The notes: generated by a model not told the origin, from the letters alone. DNA of 64,000 bases from Aurifilum marmelostoma (GCA_027559495.1 JAMXSV010000006.1:2108001-2172000); one strand, 5' to 3'; counted from the first letter of the stretch, positions 12,099 to 24,000 are shown. Numbers and translations are program-made.

Positions 12099-12917
12099 TA
12101 AGGGCGGCTCATGTGTGCCCGCGAAAATGCCTGTGTGGCAGACATCAGATCAAACAATTTGAGCAAAGCCTTTTCGCCTGTTTCTTATGAACCGTGGTAG
12201 GATTTGTAATTTCTCCAAGACTACTCTCGATAAGTAGCACAGTACAGGACCTCCTTGGTCCTGCCTCTGGGCTCGTAATTGGCTTCGCCTTTGCCTTCGC
12301 CCCCTCCCTTCTCCCTGTCGGCACCTGTGTGAACCCATCTACTTGTATCACGCCCTCCTTTATGTTCAGGTTGAGTGAGTGGGTATTGACAAGATGGAAA
12401 TTTTGCAGCGACTTTCCCAAACAATACAGATTCTCCGACCAATCCGTATCCGAGTCCGCGATATATGCGCGTAGGGTATCCGTGACAGTATATCAACAAA
12501 AAAAAAAAAAAACAAGATTTAGCAGTAGAGTGCGCAAAAAAAAAAGACAATAAGTGAACGGCCCTGTTGTGAAGTACCGCCTGACCCAAGCCCTGCCAGG
12601 TCCTCCGCCATTGGGGGGGAAGAAAATTAATCAAGAACGCCATATGCAATGTATCCAACCAAATTACCTCCCTGCGGGTGAAATGAGAACCGACCCAAAG
12701 CTCCAAGATGCGCGCAATAAGGTTCCTCGCGCCCTTTGAAAGAAAGAAGAAGAAGGGGAAAAAAAAAAGGTTTGGCATGATGCCTGGAGTGGAGTTGTTG
12801 CACAAGTCAAATAGACAAGCAAGAACACAAGGTCCGCCGTACTGTTCAACAATGCCATTGCCCCCATGCCTTTCCTCTAGCCGAGGGTGGGGGTCTCGCG
12901 CGTGTCGAAAATTCGTA
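12099..12917. other. Convergent intergenic region with poly-A tracts
   Basis: No gene is supported. It contains A15 at 12498-12512 and a second A-rich run at about 12536-12546, plus G/A-rich sequence at 12740-12770. A long open frame on the minus strand (12221-12979) overlaps the end of the next gene and has poly-Phe and random composition, so I do not call it. Confidence 0.6.
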
Positions 12918-14988
12918 TCACGGTGATTCCCCTGCAAGAACGATGCCACTGTCCCTGTCTTGAGCGGCTTGTTTGCCATCAGCCTCGCCGGTCGGCCGCA
13001 GACGTTCGATCCTCAACCGCATTGTCTCATCTGCATCATCATGATCGCTTTCGTCCGTCTCGTCCTCATCCTGGTCGAGCTCGTCGCTGCCCCTCTGGTC
13101 GTGGTGGTCCCAGAGCGCGGCTCCATCGTAGATGAAGGGCTTTTCACCGTCGTCGGGCGCGCCATGGCTGCCACCCACGTCCACTTCGCTGACCCGGACC
13201 TGATAGGCCAAGGCCCTCTGGCCCTCCCTGATGAGCTCCTCCGTCCAGCCCAGGCACTTCTTAAGACTCTGGTTCATCTTCTGGCTATCAACGAGAAGCT
13301 GTTGGTGTTTAGACAGGTCGACCTGCAGCCGCTTCTCATCACGTTTCCTATGCCGCGCGTCTCTCGCGGCCATCGTGCTGGGGCTTGTCTGTGCGGAGCC
13401 TGTCGAGTCGGACTCGGACAGCTCCTCCGAATCGAGGTCTTCATCGTCCTCCGCATCCTGCCCTGAGCCATCCTCTTCGCTGAGGTCGGAAAGGCCGAGG
13501 TTGTTGAGCGGGCCCTCGTGAGCCTCGCTCGTTGAGGTGGAATCGGAAACAGCGCGGGACGCGGCGGCATTGGTGTTGGCTGAGGAGAGCCGGCCGGCCC
13601 TGGCTAGCCTCTTGAAGCGTCTCAGCTCATTGCTCTGCTTGCGCAGCTGGCGCTCGAGGGTCCGGTTGATGGCTTCGAGAGAGGCATTGGTGATCTGCAG
13701 GTCCTGGACCTTGCGCTCGCGGCGCGCGTTGGCGACGAGCTCATTGAGGGGGTCATTACCGCTTGCCGACTTGGGACTGGTGAGGCCCGACACAATGCTC
13801 TCGTTGTCGTCGTGATCTGCTGCCAGATCCTCGGCCGCCTGCAGAACCGAGGCCATGGACAGAGCCGGATTGTTGTTGTTAAGACTGAGTGGAGAGGCCA
13901 TGGGGGGAGCTGGACGGCGGCGGGCCAGGGTCAGCCACCGAGCTCCCAGAGCGCGAGTGGCCCGAGGACCGCCTCGGGGCTGTCTCTGAGCTGATGCGGC
14001 GCAGGCTTTTGACCGTGTTCTGGCCCAGATGAGGCGCCGAGGCGACGATACTGCGCCTCTCAGCTATGGTCGGGCCGACGGAGGTCTGGCTCGGGACATG
14101 AGGCTGAGACGTTGGCTTGGGCGGCGAAGGGGCCCTCGAAGGCGCAAGGGCGGGCGACTGAGTGGCGTGTCCCGATCTCCCCGACGCGGCCCGAGAGCTG
14201 GTCGAAACGACAGAGCTGGGCCCAGAGGTCATAAGGCTGGGTTTCAGATCTGGGGTCCCGTTGGCGTACATGAACTTGCTTGCCAAGGGGTCTTGCGAGG
14301 GAGCAGCCAGTGTCGGCGAGTATGGAGCCGTGGTTGTCGCGTTCGGACCAGATCGGGGAGGCAGGTTGTCACCATTGGCGTAGAAAAACATGGAACCCTT
14401 CTGCTGTAATGATGCTGCTGCTGCTGGTGCTGCTGGCGTTGGAGGCTGGGACCTGGTCTGAGCAGCAGACGGCTGCTTGTCGGACTTCGGGGCGTCACTC
14501 GCATAGAAGAACTTGGAATCACGTCCCACCACGGCAGGCGAGCCATTCTGTCTTGTGTATTCGCCATCCATGCCACCCGAGCGGCTCTCCCAGGCATGGT
14601 CGTCCTTGTTGGGGACAGGCGAGTCCCTCCTGGTAGCATTCGGTCCGGCACTGCTGGCGATAGTGACGCGATTGTGGAGAGGTTCGGGCTGGCGAGCCGA
14701 CCTGCGAGGGGCAGGGGTTGCGAGAGTAACAGTCTGTCGCTGAGGGGCGGAGGTGGGCGCGGGCCTGGAGGAGGTGGTATTGATGGTGGCAGCGGACAGT
14801 TTGGGAGTGACCTGTGTCCTCCTGGCCAGGGTGGGCATCTGAGGCTGCTGGCGTGACGCCGAGGTCGCCATAGGACCAGATCGATCGTACTGCGGCATCC
14901 TGGCCGAGGAGGAGGACGTGGAGGAAGAGGACGAGGCCACAGGCGGGTCTCTGGTGGTTGAGGAGCGGGAGGTGTTTATGTTCCTCAT
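12918..14988 (-). CDS. Coiled-coil protein with FFYANG-type repeats; reading frame broken at a C6 run
   Basis: I do not recognise a named family, though it resembles uncharacterised filamentous-fungal proteins. Two minus-strand frames abut: 14988 down to about 13908, and about 13901 down to 12918. They become one 689-residue frame if one base is removed from the six C (plus-strand G) at 13902-13907, giving SSSPMASPLSLN across the join. The N-terminal half is Ser/Pro/Ala-rich and disordered and holds three repeats KFFYASD, MFFYANG and KFMYANG about 40 residues apart. The C-terminal half has a likely coiled coil (about RRERKVQDLQITNASLEAI onwards), a long acidic Ser/Asp/Glu stretch and a conserved-looking CLGWTEELIREGQRALAYQ segment. 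The N-terminus may extend into an upstream exon, because the frame stays open with QDAADK before Met1. Function unknown. Confidence 0.6.
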
Positions 14989-17014
14989 CTTGTCGGCAGC
15001 ATCTTGCCTGATAGAGCAATGCAGATTCGCTCGAGGCGGGGCAATGGCAGTCCGCGGGATTGGGAGTCGGTGTAGGGAAAGACGAGGGGGGGGAAGATGA
15101 CGAGTTGGGGAGTCCGAGGCCGAAGGCGTGATGGTCTGACGATTTACGCGCAGGGACCGGTTACCCGCGGACAGCTATAGATTTTGCAGCTGTAGGGTGG
15201 ACGTCGCGCAGAGGTCGATCGCGATCTGGCTGACTGTGTATGATGTAGTAGTCGCGGTGGTTTGTGGTATTAGTGGTGGTGGTGGTGCTGTCGGTGGTTG
15301 GTGTTTGGGTGTTTGGTGGTGGAGAGATTGGAATGGTTGGTTGCGAGGGAACCGCTGTAGAAGGGAGAGAGTGGGTTTGGGTGCGCTAATGGATGGGCCG
15401 CCTTCTCTCCTCTTTCCCTCTGTGTGAGAGGGAAATAGATGGGGGAAAGAGAGATGGGAGAGGCAAGGGTGGGAGCGGGTACAGGGTACTGGCCTGCTGC
15501 ACCGGCCTCGGCATATGTCTGTGGTAACTACTACCTGCTTCCCAAGCCTGCCAGCCTGGTATGCTGGTCGAGTCCCGACCAAGCCCTGCAGGGCCAAGCG
15601 CGGCTTTGAATTAGACTGCAAGCGGAAACGAAGTCGTGGTGGGACGGCATTTCTATGAGGCCATGACCAGTTGAACCCTTCTGTTTCCCTCCTTCCACCA
15701 ATTTTTTTTATACCATGTGAGGTACTCTCACACGAACGCAGCATGTAAAGCACTATGTGAATGATGTCCTACATGATGATTGCTATCCCCGTCCCGCCCC
15801 CCTCCCTCTTGAACCTCTGAGTGATGCGCTCATGAGTCGAAAAGAACTTACCTCGGAGTAGACGGGATCCTGGAAGTATGAAGCTGTACCATAGTAGATA
15901 CAAAGTATATCTCTGGCATGTTCTCACCTGATTTTGCAATGTGCAATTGACTATATGTTGCACTTTGTCATTTACACGAGCAGTGGCAAGCAGTGAAGCA
16001 GTGGCAGTATTGGTACTACCATCGTCATCCATCGTCACTAGCAAAATCTCAATCGAGGCTGGATTCAAGGCTGGATGAAGTCCAGGGCTGACTGTCTCGG
16101 TATCCGTCTTCACATCCTCGTGAAATGGATGTGGATCTCTTTCTTTTGGTAGGGTGCCTATAAAATGAAAACAGGATGAATAATGGGACTGAGGACGGCG
16201 GGGCTGCCGACGGGGCAATACATTTCCCTCCTCCTTTTTCTCATGCTTTTGATTTAATCCCTCCTCCTTTCCCCCTCATCCATCCGTCGTCCCCCCTTTC
16301 ATGTCTGCTTGGTGTGTGCGCGTTTTCCTCGTGTCAGATCTTCCTCCACCACTTTCCGTCTGGACCGTCCGCCAATTTTCTTTCTCCTTCTTTCTCTGTG
16401 AGAGAGGTGTGATGCTATGGAGTGCGGCAATTTTTAGTGCTGCGACTCCATCCGGGGTCGTTCATCCGAACATCTACTGCCGAATCATTGTATGCACTAT
16501 GAATATAAATATGTATCATGCATGTATATAGATCTGTTTTATAGTACTTACCACCATAGCAATGCCATCCCGTCCGCGCCTTCTGCAGGGCAAGGCGAGG
16601 CGTCATCCTTGCCCCCTGCTGCAGAAACTCTGCGGGCACTGGAGAAAACCCCGTCCCCTGTTATCCCTGCCCCTATAGCGCCCTGTCATATTCCGAGCAG
16701 TCTAGCGTGCTCAGGTGCCCCACGACCTACCGCCAGAACACTGGCATAGCGCATGGCATGTGTCATAGTACTGTCGGACCAGCTGGTGCAGCACCTGGAA
16801 GTAGTAATTGGTGTGAGGTTGATTGGGCCCAACACGAAACTTCTTGACCCAACCCCACTAATCTCTTGCGAACTTCACATGCCCCCGCCACCAGAACATC
16901 AGCAGCCGTACACCACACACACACACACACACACACTCTCTCTCTCTCTCTCTCTCTCTTTCACATCCATGACTCCGACCAAGGACCTCCGAGCAGTCTG
17001 ACCCCTCCCCTGCC
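14989..17014. other. Divergent intergenic region of about 2 kb
   Basis: This lies between two divergently transcribed genes. No supported gene. It has a G/T-rich TGG repeat (about 15265-15320), purine/pyrimidine-rich patches and a CA/CT microsatellite at 16912-16959 just upstream of the cytochrome b5 gene. Small frames here have random composition. Confidence 0.55.
16912..16959. repeat. Composite (CA)n(CT)n microsatellite
   Basis: About 12 CA units run directly into about 12 CT units, ending 55 bases before the ATG at 17015, so it is probably in the promoter or leader of the cytochrome b5 gene. Confidence 0.9.
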
Positions 17015-18154
17015 ATGGCGCTGATCGGAATCTCCCTCATCGTCGCCTCGTTCATCTTCGTCTGCCTGCGGCCTCCAGAATGGCTACACAGCTTCGTGAG
17101 CACCTTGGGGCAACAGAAACGGCTCGGCGGCGCTCCTCCTCCCCCTCCCCCTTCGCGTGCCGCACAGTCATCATCACCACCACCGTCGCTTACTTCCCAC
17201 AAGGCATCTAGTCTTGACGCAGAGCATGAGCGGGACGAGAAGGATGCCGCGCAGACGCCGGCAATAACGTCAATACAACCACCTCCCCTCTTAGAGGTCA
17301 CTGACTCAAGCTTGGAGGATGAGCAAAAGGAAGACGAGGACGAGGGACAGGCCACCCCAAGGGCGTCATCCCCAACCTCGGGCAACAATGATGCCGTGCC
17401 TGTCCTCGTTTTTCCAGATATCTCATCGGCGTCATCAACCAAGACACCAACATCACCACCCGACGGCGTTCTCGAACCGTCCAGAGCTGCATCCGACCTC
17501 ATGCCCCCACCGCCTCGACCGACGACGACCACCAACCGACCGAGACCTAGCGGCATCCCTCAGCCCAGAGCATCCTCATCCCTCTCCCCTTCCTCCTCCT
17601 CACCACGGCGTATTCCCACCCTGAATGGGACCCCCGACCCAGCTCCTACACGCGAGCGTAACCTTCCCGTACCCCGGCGCGGTGTACCTCTTCCTGGACG
17701 GGCCGCCGCTTTAGCCTCCTCCGGCAGCAGCCTCTTTCCGCCTCCCACGGCCACCTCTGTCCCGAAGAAGCCCTCGAGACAGGTCGCTCTCGAGCCAGGC
17801 CACTCCCCCCTCGACTGGGCCCGCCTCGCCCAGTCCCCCACCTCTGACCTGCGCGGCTTGCCCCCCAACACCCCTTACCTGCGCGTCACCCCGAGCATGC
17901 TGCGCCAGCAGAACGGCCGCAAGGGCCGCGACGCCTGGACGGCTTATGGCGGGAAAGTCTACAATATCCACCCTTATATCCCCTTCCACCCCGGCGGCGG
18001 ACCCGAGCTGCTTCGAGGCGCCGGCAAGGACGGCACAAGGCTGTTTGCCGAGGTTCACCCCTGGGTCAACTATGAGACCATGCTCCAGTCCTGCCTGATC
18101 GGCCTGCTGGTCGAGGAGAATGATGCCGGGAACAAGATGGAGGAGATGGACTGA
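17015..18154 (+). CDS. Membrane-anchored cytochrome b5-domain protein (Irc21-like)
   Basis: Single exon, 379 residues. Residues 1-20 form a hydrophobic segment that would anchor the protein (ALIGISLIVASFIFVCL). Residues of about 35-280 are Pro/Ser/Thr-rich and probably disordered. The C-terminal 90 residues are a cytochrome b5 haem-binding domain. The two axial histidines can be placed as His325 in FHPGGG and His348 in EVHPW. The order W-x-A-Y-G-G-K-V-Y-N-I before HPGG and W-V-N-Y-E after the second His matches the Irc21/NCB5OR-like branch rather than classic tail-anchored b5. An electron-transfer role at the ER surface is inferred; the partner is unknown. It converges on nbs1, 298 bases away. 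Confidence 0.85.
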   Translation: MALIGISLIVASFIFVCLRPPEWLHSFVSTLGQQKRLGGAPPPPPPSRAAQSSSPPPSLTSHKASSLDAEHERDEKDAAQTPAITSIQPPPLLEVTDSSLEDEQKEDEDEGQATPRASSPTSGNNDAVPVLVFPDISSASSTKTPTSPPDGVLEPSRAASDLMPPPPRPTTTTNRPRPSGIPQPRASSSLSPSSSSPRRIPTLNGTPDPAPTRERNLPVPRRGVPLPGRAAALASSGSSLFPPPTATSVPKKPSRQVALEPGHSPLDWARLAQSPTSDLRGLPPNTPYLRVTPSMLRQQNGRKGRDAWTAYGGKVYNIHPYIPFHPGGGPELLRGAGKDGTRLFAEVHPWVNYETMLQSCLIGLLVEENDAGNKMEEMD

Positions 18155-18452
18155 GCAACAGCACAGCCCCCACCCTCTCTGTCCTCGGAAGTAGACGCAA
18201 AGGCAAGTCACATCGGCGCTGCTGGCTGGCTGGAAGACTTGCTCTGGATCACTTGTGGTGATCTTTGGATTTGGATAGATGCATCATAGAGACGCTACGC
18301 TACACAGCATCAGCTAACCATAGGTACTTTTTTCTTGTCCTCTTAAGTAGAGATTCACCTGCCTGGATGGCTACGGTTGATTGGAGCAAAAAGATACCCA
18401 CCATGAACTCCTTCAAAGGCCATAGAAACAGAACCCCTACCTTCTCTTCCTT

Positions 18453-21411
18453 CTACTTGCGCTGGCCAAATCTAAAGCTCAAGCCTCCGCCATCGCTGTC
18501 CTCGTCATCGCTGTCATTTTGTGTTGCCCTGGTCGCCCGCCCCGCGCGCCGCTTGGGCGGCTTTTCCGTGGCCAGCGCTTCCAATGCAGCTCGCTTGCCT
18601 GTGGCCGTTTGCGTGGACGCACGTGTCTGCTTCCGGCCCGCTACCTGACTTTGTTGTGTCCCGGCCCGCGAAGCTGCCTTGCCCTTGCGTGACCGAGACG
18701 GTCTGGCAGACTCCATCTCCGTCACATCTGGTAACGAGGCTGCGTCGGCATCGTGCACGCCAGCAGTGTCGTCCTCCTCCGCCGCCGCCTCCTTCTCTTC
18801 GCTGTCGCTGCCGATCAGCGCAACTTGTCTCTGACTTGTCCTGCCAATCTGGCGCCCTCTGGGAGTCCCAGTCTGGCTTTGAATTTGTCTCTGCTGCTGT
18901 AGGACGTCCTGGCCCTGTGTATTGTTGTTGTTGCCCTTCTTCTTTTTCTGAGGGTTCTGTAGCCAATAGTCGTCGCTGATTCCGTACTCTTTGGTCCGGA
19001 CGGGCTCGAGTGAGATGATGACCTTGGCCTGCGGACGGACCTGCCTGTCGCCCTGCTTTCGGAACCTTTTGAAATTCTTGAGCCCGTTCCACTTCGGGTC
19101 CCACCTCCTCCCCTCCTCTTCTTCACCGTCCTGCCCTTGCCCTCCCTGGCCCTGCCGTCGCCGGATTTCTATGGGCTGCACTGTCATGGAATCCCGTATA
19201 TCCCTGAAGTCAATCTCGCCCTCATTGAGCTGGCGGCGGAGGAGCTCATCCTCGGCCTGTCTCTGCGCTTCTTCTTCCTGTCCGGCCTGGATGAAATGGT
19301 CAAGAAGCTCGTCACCAGATTCCTCGGCAGTCTTCTTGGACTTGCGACCCTTGGTGGTCTTGGTAGTCGTCTGGGTCTTGGTCTTGGCTTCCCTGCGAGG
19401 TGGGGAGTCTGCCACCTCGACATTTGGAGTGGTCATTTCTACTGCCGGCAAGGGGTTCTCCCCTCCTTCAAGGCGCATGCGTTTGATCCGCGCGGCCGTC
19501 GGTGCCACTTCTTCCATGATATCGCGCTCTGGGGCGTGACGTTTTCGCTGTGAAGCGACCGCAGCCGCTGATGTTTGTTGCGGTGCGGAACCACTGACAT
19601 CATCTGGTTGCGTCATGAACATGCCCTGCGATTCTTCCCCAGCACGTGCGTCCGATACGTGTTGTTGTTGCTGTGTTGTTGTTGGCACATCATCAACATC
19701 GTCACTGTCCGACTCGACATTAAAACTCTTGAATCTGCTCTTAGGCGCAGGTCGTTGGCGGCCTCTCCGGGCAGGTCGTGGCGGCGGAGGCGGAGACGAC
19801 TCGACGACTACTGCTGAGCTCTCGCCCTCATCCCCTTCCTCTGGAGGGTCGTCGATGTCCATAGCATTCCCTGCAGCAGAGTCAGCTTGTTGTGCTGTAG
19901 TTTGGAGCAGCTCAAATGGACAGAAGAACACGGCGTACCTGAGTCTCGAGGGGTGGGCTCCACCTCAAGAGGCCTCCTGAGCTGCGCAGGCTCGATATCA
20001 AGTATGGCAGGGAGCAGGTCACGCGACTCAATGGGCCGATGATCCAGCCGAAGTGCCACCTGATTATAGAAGCTCAGGTACCATTCGGCGTCTGCATCTT
20101 CGCCAGGTGGCACATATCTCACGACGACCACGCCCCGCCCTTCACTACCGTCTTCAAACTCGCCCAAGCCCTTCTCTCCAGCAATGTCCTTGACATAGCG
20201 AATGAAATCGTCTATATCTGTCTTGCCAGGAACGACCTCTCTGAGAAAGGCTTTACCTTTTGCACCTGTGAGGACGGGTAGGAGTTCCTCATATCGCTTG
20301 CGCTCGTAAAAAATGAAAGTATATCCGTCAAAGATTTCCCTTCTCCGCTCATCAGGTGCGAAGGCTGCGTCGGGCTGGTCAGCTCCAGGGCCGTCTGTCC
20401 TGGGCGGCAGGTACTTGGTGACATCCGGCCAGTTGCCCTCGAAATCCCTTTCCAGCTGGCACGTCTCGGCACCACTGCTGCCGTCGTTTGGCTCCGGTTC
20501 AACAGCGTGAGCAATCGCATCTGTAAAGGCCTGGTTGACCACGAGCTGTCCGTTGATGAGGGCCTGCAAAACTCTCGATGTGTTTCGCCTTTTACTGACG
20601 ACATGTGTCACATCGGTAAGGCGATTATCAGTAGTATACTTGATATCAATGGGCTCGAGCGTCTCTTGTATGAGAGCCACGGCCCCCTGCTCGAGTTCGG
20701 CCTTTGAAAATGAGAAGCTGATGACGACAGGGTGCCACTGAATGCTGGCAGAACACTCAAATCAGATTAAGAGCCTCACCCTCTCAGAAAACACACCTCG
20801 TGAGGGCCGGACATGGCTTACTGGAACAGGTCGCCACAATCTCCCAGCTTAATTGTGTTCTTGTCCTCCGTCAACACCAACTGCTCGCCCTTGATCAATC
20901 TCCCGTTGATATTTGTCCCGAGCTTCGTCTTGAGATCCTCAAGAGTAACGGTCGATCGACTTCGAGGATCCGCCTGTGGTGGTGTACAGCCATTATTTTT
21001 CTCATGGTTAGGATGTTGCAAGAAGAGGGGGGGGGGGGGGTGTGTGTGTGGAAGAGGGGCTCTGGTTTTTCAGAACTCACACCTTGCCCCTGGAAGACAT
21101 TGGCAATCTCGATAGTCAGATGCTTTCTAGAGATGGTCCTGTGCGGGATGCAGATCTGGCCAGCTGTAACGGACGATTTCAGAACGGCAAGAACCAGAAC
21201 GAGACAGAGATGAGAGCGATATGGGAAATAAATACCTTCCGTAGACATAGAAGTCCTGCCAAATAGATATCTCTTCCCTGGACGTAGCCAAAGCTTCTTG
21301 CCTGCGGCCCACACCTCGGGGGGTCAGCGGCTATTCCTTGGATAGATCTACCGTGCGACGAGGAATCTGCTTACCTCCAAAGGCGTCGCCGTCAGTCTCC
21401 AGGAGCCACAT
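18453..21411 (-). CDS. nbs1: Nbs1 (nibrin) subunit of the Mre11-Rad50-Nbs1 complex
   Basis: Double-strand-break sensor and Mre11 partner in the nucleus. Six exons on the minus strand: 21411-21375, 21301-21236, 21163-21081, 20973-20822, 20744-19939 and 19870-18453, total 853 residues. Exons 1-4 make an FHA domain (about 1-112) with the phosphopeptide loop RTISRKH. Tandem BRCT-like domains follow (about 115-330; segments THVVSKRRNTSRV and YTFIFYERKRY). The tail is long, charged and Ser/Gln-rich. KNFKRFRK at 646-653 matches the Mre11-binding motif, and an acidic patch followed by FRF (847-849) matches the Tel1/ATM-binding end. In exon 3, GTGAGT at 21080 rather than the nearer GTGTGA keeps frame. 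In exon 5 the acceptor giving FHIQWHPVV restores the family sequence. Intron 3 contains a G14 run. Confidence 0.92.
21027..21050. repeat. G14 run followed by (TG)n inside an nbs1 intron
   Basis: Fourteen G at 21027-21040 on the plus strand, then five TG units, all within intron 3 of nbs1 (20974-21080). On the coding strand this is a CA then C-rich tract. Confidence 0.85.
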
Positions 21412-22255
21412 GTTGGGCACTTTTCATTCGTTGTCGCAGGCGCAATGAGAAGGAGGAGGATAAGGAGAAGAGGAACTCGGAAGCGGAGTGAAGTGAAAAC
21501 GCTGGCTGATTGAACGATGCACGCTATTTCGAAGAAGAAAAGGACATGATCCAGGGCAAGCAAGCACGGCAAGACATCAAGGGCCGAGAAGCCCTTTTGA
21601 GGTTCTCTTGCCTATTGACAAGGACGTAGGAAGATGGAAACCGGGATGGTAGGTGGTTGATCTTGTCTGCCTTGAGGTTGGGCCAGGCAGGCTGCACTGT
21701 GCAGGGATCGCGTCAAGAGGCAGACGTCACCAAAACCTCAGCGCAACCGCGACTCTAAATAGAGTGGGGTACTCGTACCATGGATTTCTCTCCACGCTGT
21801 CACGTGCCCTTTCCATTTCTTACATGAGACGAATTCCTTCAAAAAAGAAAAAGACCATGCTGCCGTTTTCTTTCCATTGTTTGTCTTTTAAAAGGCCTAT
21901 GGATTGTATATTGAATGATAGACCTATATAAAAAGGCTTTCTAATAAACCTCAAAGGCATCGGCTTTGCCTCATGCATGCATCGTATTAAAAGAAGGAGA
22001 AAAGAAGAACCGAAGAATAAAAATAAAAATAAGAGGTTGCTCGTTCAATCCCGCCATCCATTCGCCTCTTTCGCCCTGTTTGTTCCATGCTCGGTGCTGT
22101 TGTCGCGTGAGGCTCGGGACTTTTGATCCAAACCTTTCGCCCTTCGGACCGTCCACTGTCCGGCTCATCCAGTTGCAGAAGCGGTTGAATTATTTGCGAT
22201 TGGTCATCAAGAAGCCAGTGTGCGTGATGGGGGCCATCTGTCTGTTGTCTCCCTC
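21412..22255. other. Spacer between nbs1 and the J-protein gene
   Basis: About 840 bases holding the nbs1 promoter and the 3' flank of the J-protein gene, both on the minus strand. It has A/T-rich patches (about 21890-22040). No gene seen. Confidence 0.55.
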
Positions 22256-24000
22256 TCACGATGCACTTGCTGGTTCAGGGCTTGCTTTCCCGTGCGAGTG
22301 CTTGTGCTTCTTCTTGCGCTCCTCTTTCTCCTTCTCCTTCTCCTTCTTGATCGTCGCCTCGGCCACCAGCTGCTCGAACGCCATGAAATCTCCTTCCTCC
22401 TCAGGGCTTCTCTGTGCCTAAAGATTTTGAAATGATACATATTAGTCTCCGTTCTTTGAGGGACGGCGGTGGTACAGGGGGTTGCTGGGGGGCTTCATCA
22501 CATCGGTGTATAGGGATACATACCTTTGCACAAATCTCGCCAATGAGGACCATGGCCTGTGCCCGTTCTAGCCTCTTGTTCAGAGGCACCTTCTTGTCGT
22601 TGAGCACCGTGTCGCAGACCTCGCGCAGCACACTCTGGATCTCGAACTTGCTACCGCGCCAGGCCGCGTTCAGGATCTTGCCCGTTACCCGTCTCTCGTA
22701 CTCCATCTTCCTCTCATCCGTCCATTCCTCGCCGCCCTGCTCCTCCATCCGGCTCATCTCTTCCATGGTCTGCTGCGCGTCGATGGCGCTGGAGATGGTG
22801 TTCCACGTCTCCTTGACAAGGGTGCCCTTGTCCTTCATCCGGCCGAAGAAGCCGCCGATGCCGAACAACTTCTGCGACTTGAGCAGGTTGGTGGCCTTGG
22901 ACAGGTAGGTCTGGCCGATGGCGTGCAAGATATCGATGCCGAAGGACTCCATCTTCAGGTTTTCCACCTCGAGCCGTATCTTGGCCTGGAACGCGTTGGT
23001 GACATCGCGGCCCTTGTCTGTTTCTGTCCAAACCGATATCCGATCCAGGAGCTTCCTGACGAGGGTGTCTACGCGCTCCTTGCGCACGCGCGCGCGCTCC
23101 CTTTCGTACTCCGCGAGCTTCTCCCGCTGCTCCTTGGTCAGGCCAGCCTTCTTCTTGTCCTTGTCTTTCTTGTTTATAGATGAATCGCCCTGAGACCCTG
23201 CCGTCACCTCGTCCGAGGGACGATCCATGAGAGCCGGCCGGAGGGGGATGCCTTGCCTCCTGGGCGTTGACGTGCCGCTGGGCGCTGGGGATGGGGTGCG
23301 GGATGGCTCGGCCCCGGTGGGTGCCAGGCCAGGCGCCGCGGCGGCGGGGGCGGCGGCAGCAGCGCCTGTTGCTGGGGTAGCACCTGCTGCGGATGGCTTT
23401 TCGCTGGGTACTTCGTTCTCCACGGTAACGGTGGGTGGCGCAGACGTCTTTGTTTCCGTCTCGGCTCCTGCTGTCTTCATGCTCTCCTTGGTGGCGGCTT
23501 CGGTGCCCGGGAACTCGCCGTCGGCTTCGGCGGCAGCTGCGGCAGCTGCCATCTCCTCCTCCTCCTCGGGAGACATGGTTATATCCATAGTGGTGGTCAG
23601 GTCCTTCATCAGGCCAATCTCGCCGATCCAGTCTACGAAGGCGTCGCCTCCGAAGATGCTGGTGAAGAACTCGGAAGGGTCGGCGAAGCCCTCCTGTGGT
23701 TTTGCGTGGTCCTTGCCGAACTTATCGTAGGCCTTGCGCAGGTCGGAGTCGGAGAGTACCTGGTAGGCCTCGCCGATAGCCTGGAACTTCTCGTGGGCAG
23801 TAGGATCGTCCGGGTTCTTGTCTGTAGGGCGGGGCAGAAAGGAGGAGAATCAGTATGAATAAGGAACTGCCAGATGCTGCGGCAGTGAGCATACCTGGAT
23901 GATGCACCATAGCCATCTTGCGATACGCCTTCTTGATCTCCAGGTCGGTCGCAGTCGGCTGGACGCCGAGGACGTCGTAATATGCCGTATCGACAACCAT
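22256..24000 (-). CDS. J-domain protein of the CAJ1/DJP1 type (DnaJ plus DnaJ-X domain)
   Basis: Hsp70 co-chaperone. Three exons on the minus strand: 24000-23895, 23821-22524 and 22417-22256, 521 residues. The J domain fills residues 5-70. The first intron interrupts the HPD motif: HHP ends exon 1 and Asp36 is completed by exon 2 (HHPDKNPDD). An Ala/Pro/Thr/Ser-rich linker (about 100-230) follows. A DnaJ-X-type C-terminal domain runs from about KKAGLTKEQREKLAEYE to the end, with the segment IGGFFGRMKDKG. The third exon may start at TAG|GCACAG or six bases later at CAG; both keep frame. The C-terminus is Lys/Glu-rich. Yeast relatives assist peroxisomal matrix import (Djp1) or phospholipid transfer between organelles (Caj1). 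Which role applies here is not shown by the sequence. Confidence 0.9.

Noticed and set aside
12221..12979. 252-codon open frame on the minus strand
   Set aside because: Overlaps the 3' end of the coiled-coil gene, contains poly-Phe from an A/T run and has random amino-acid composition.
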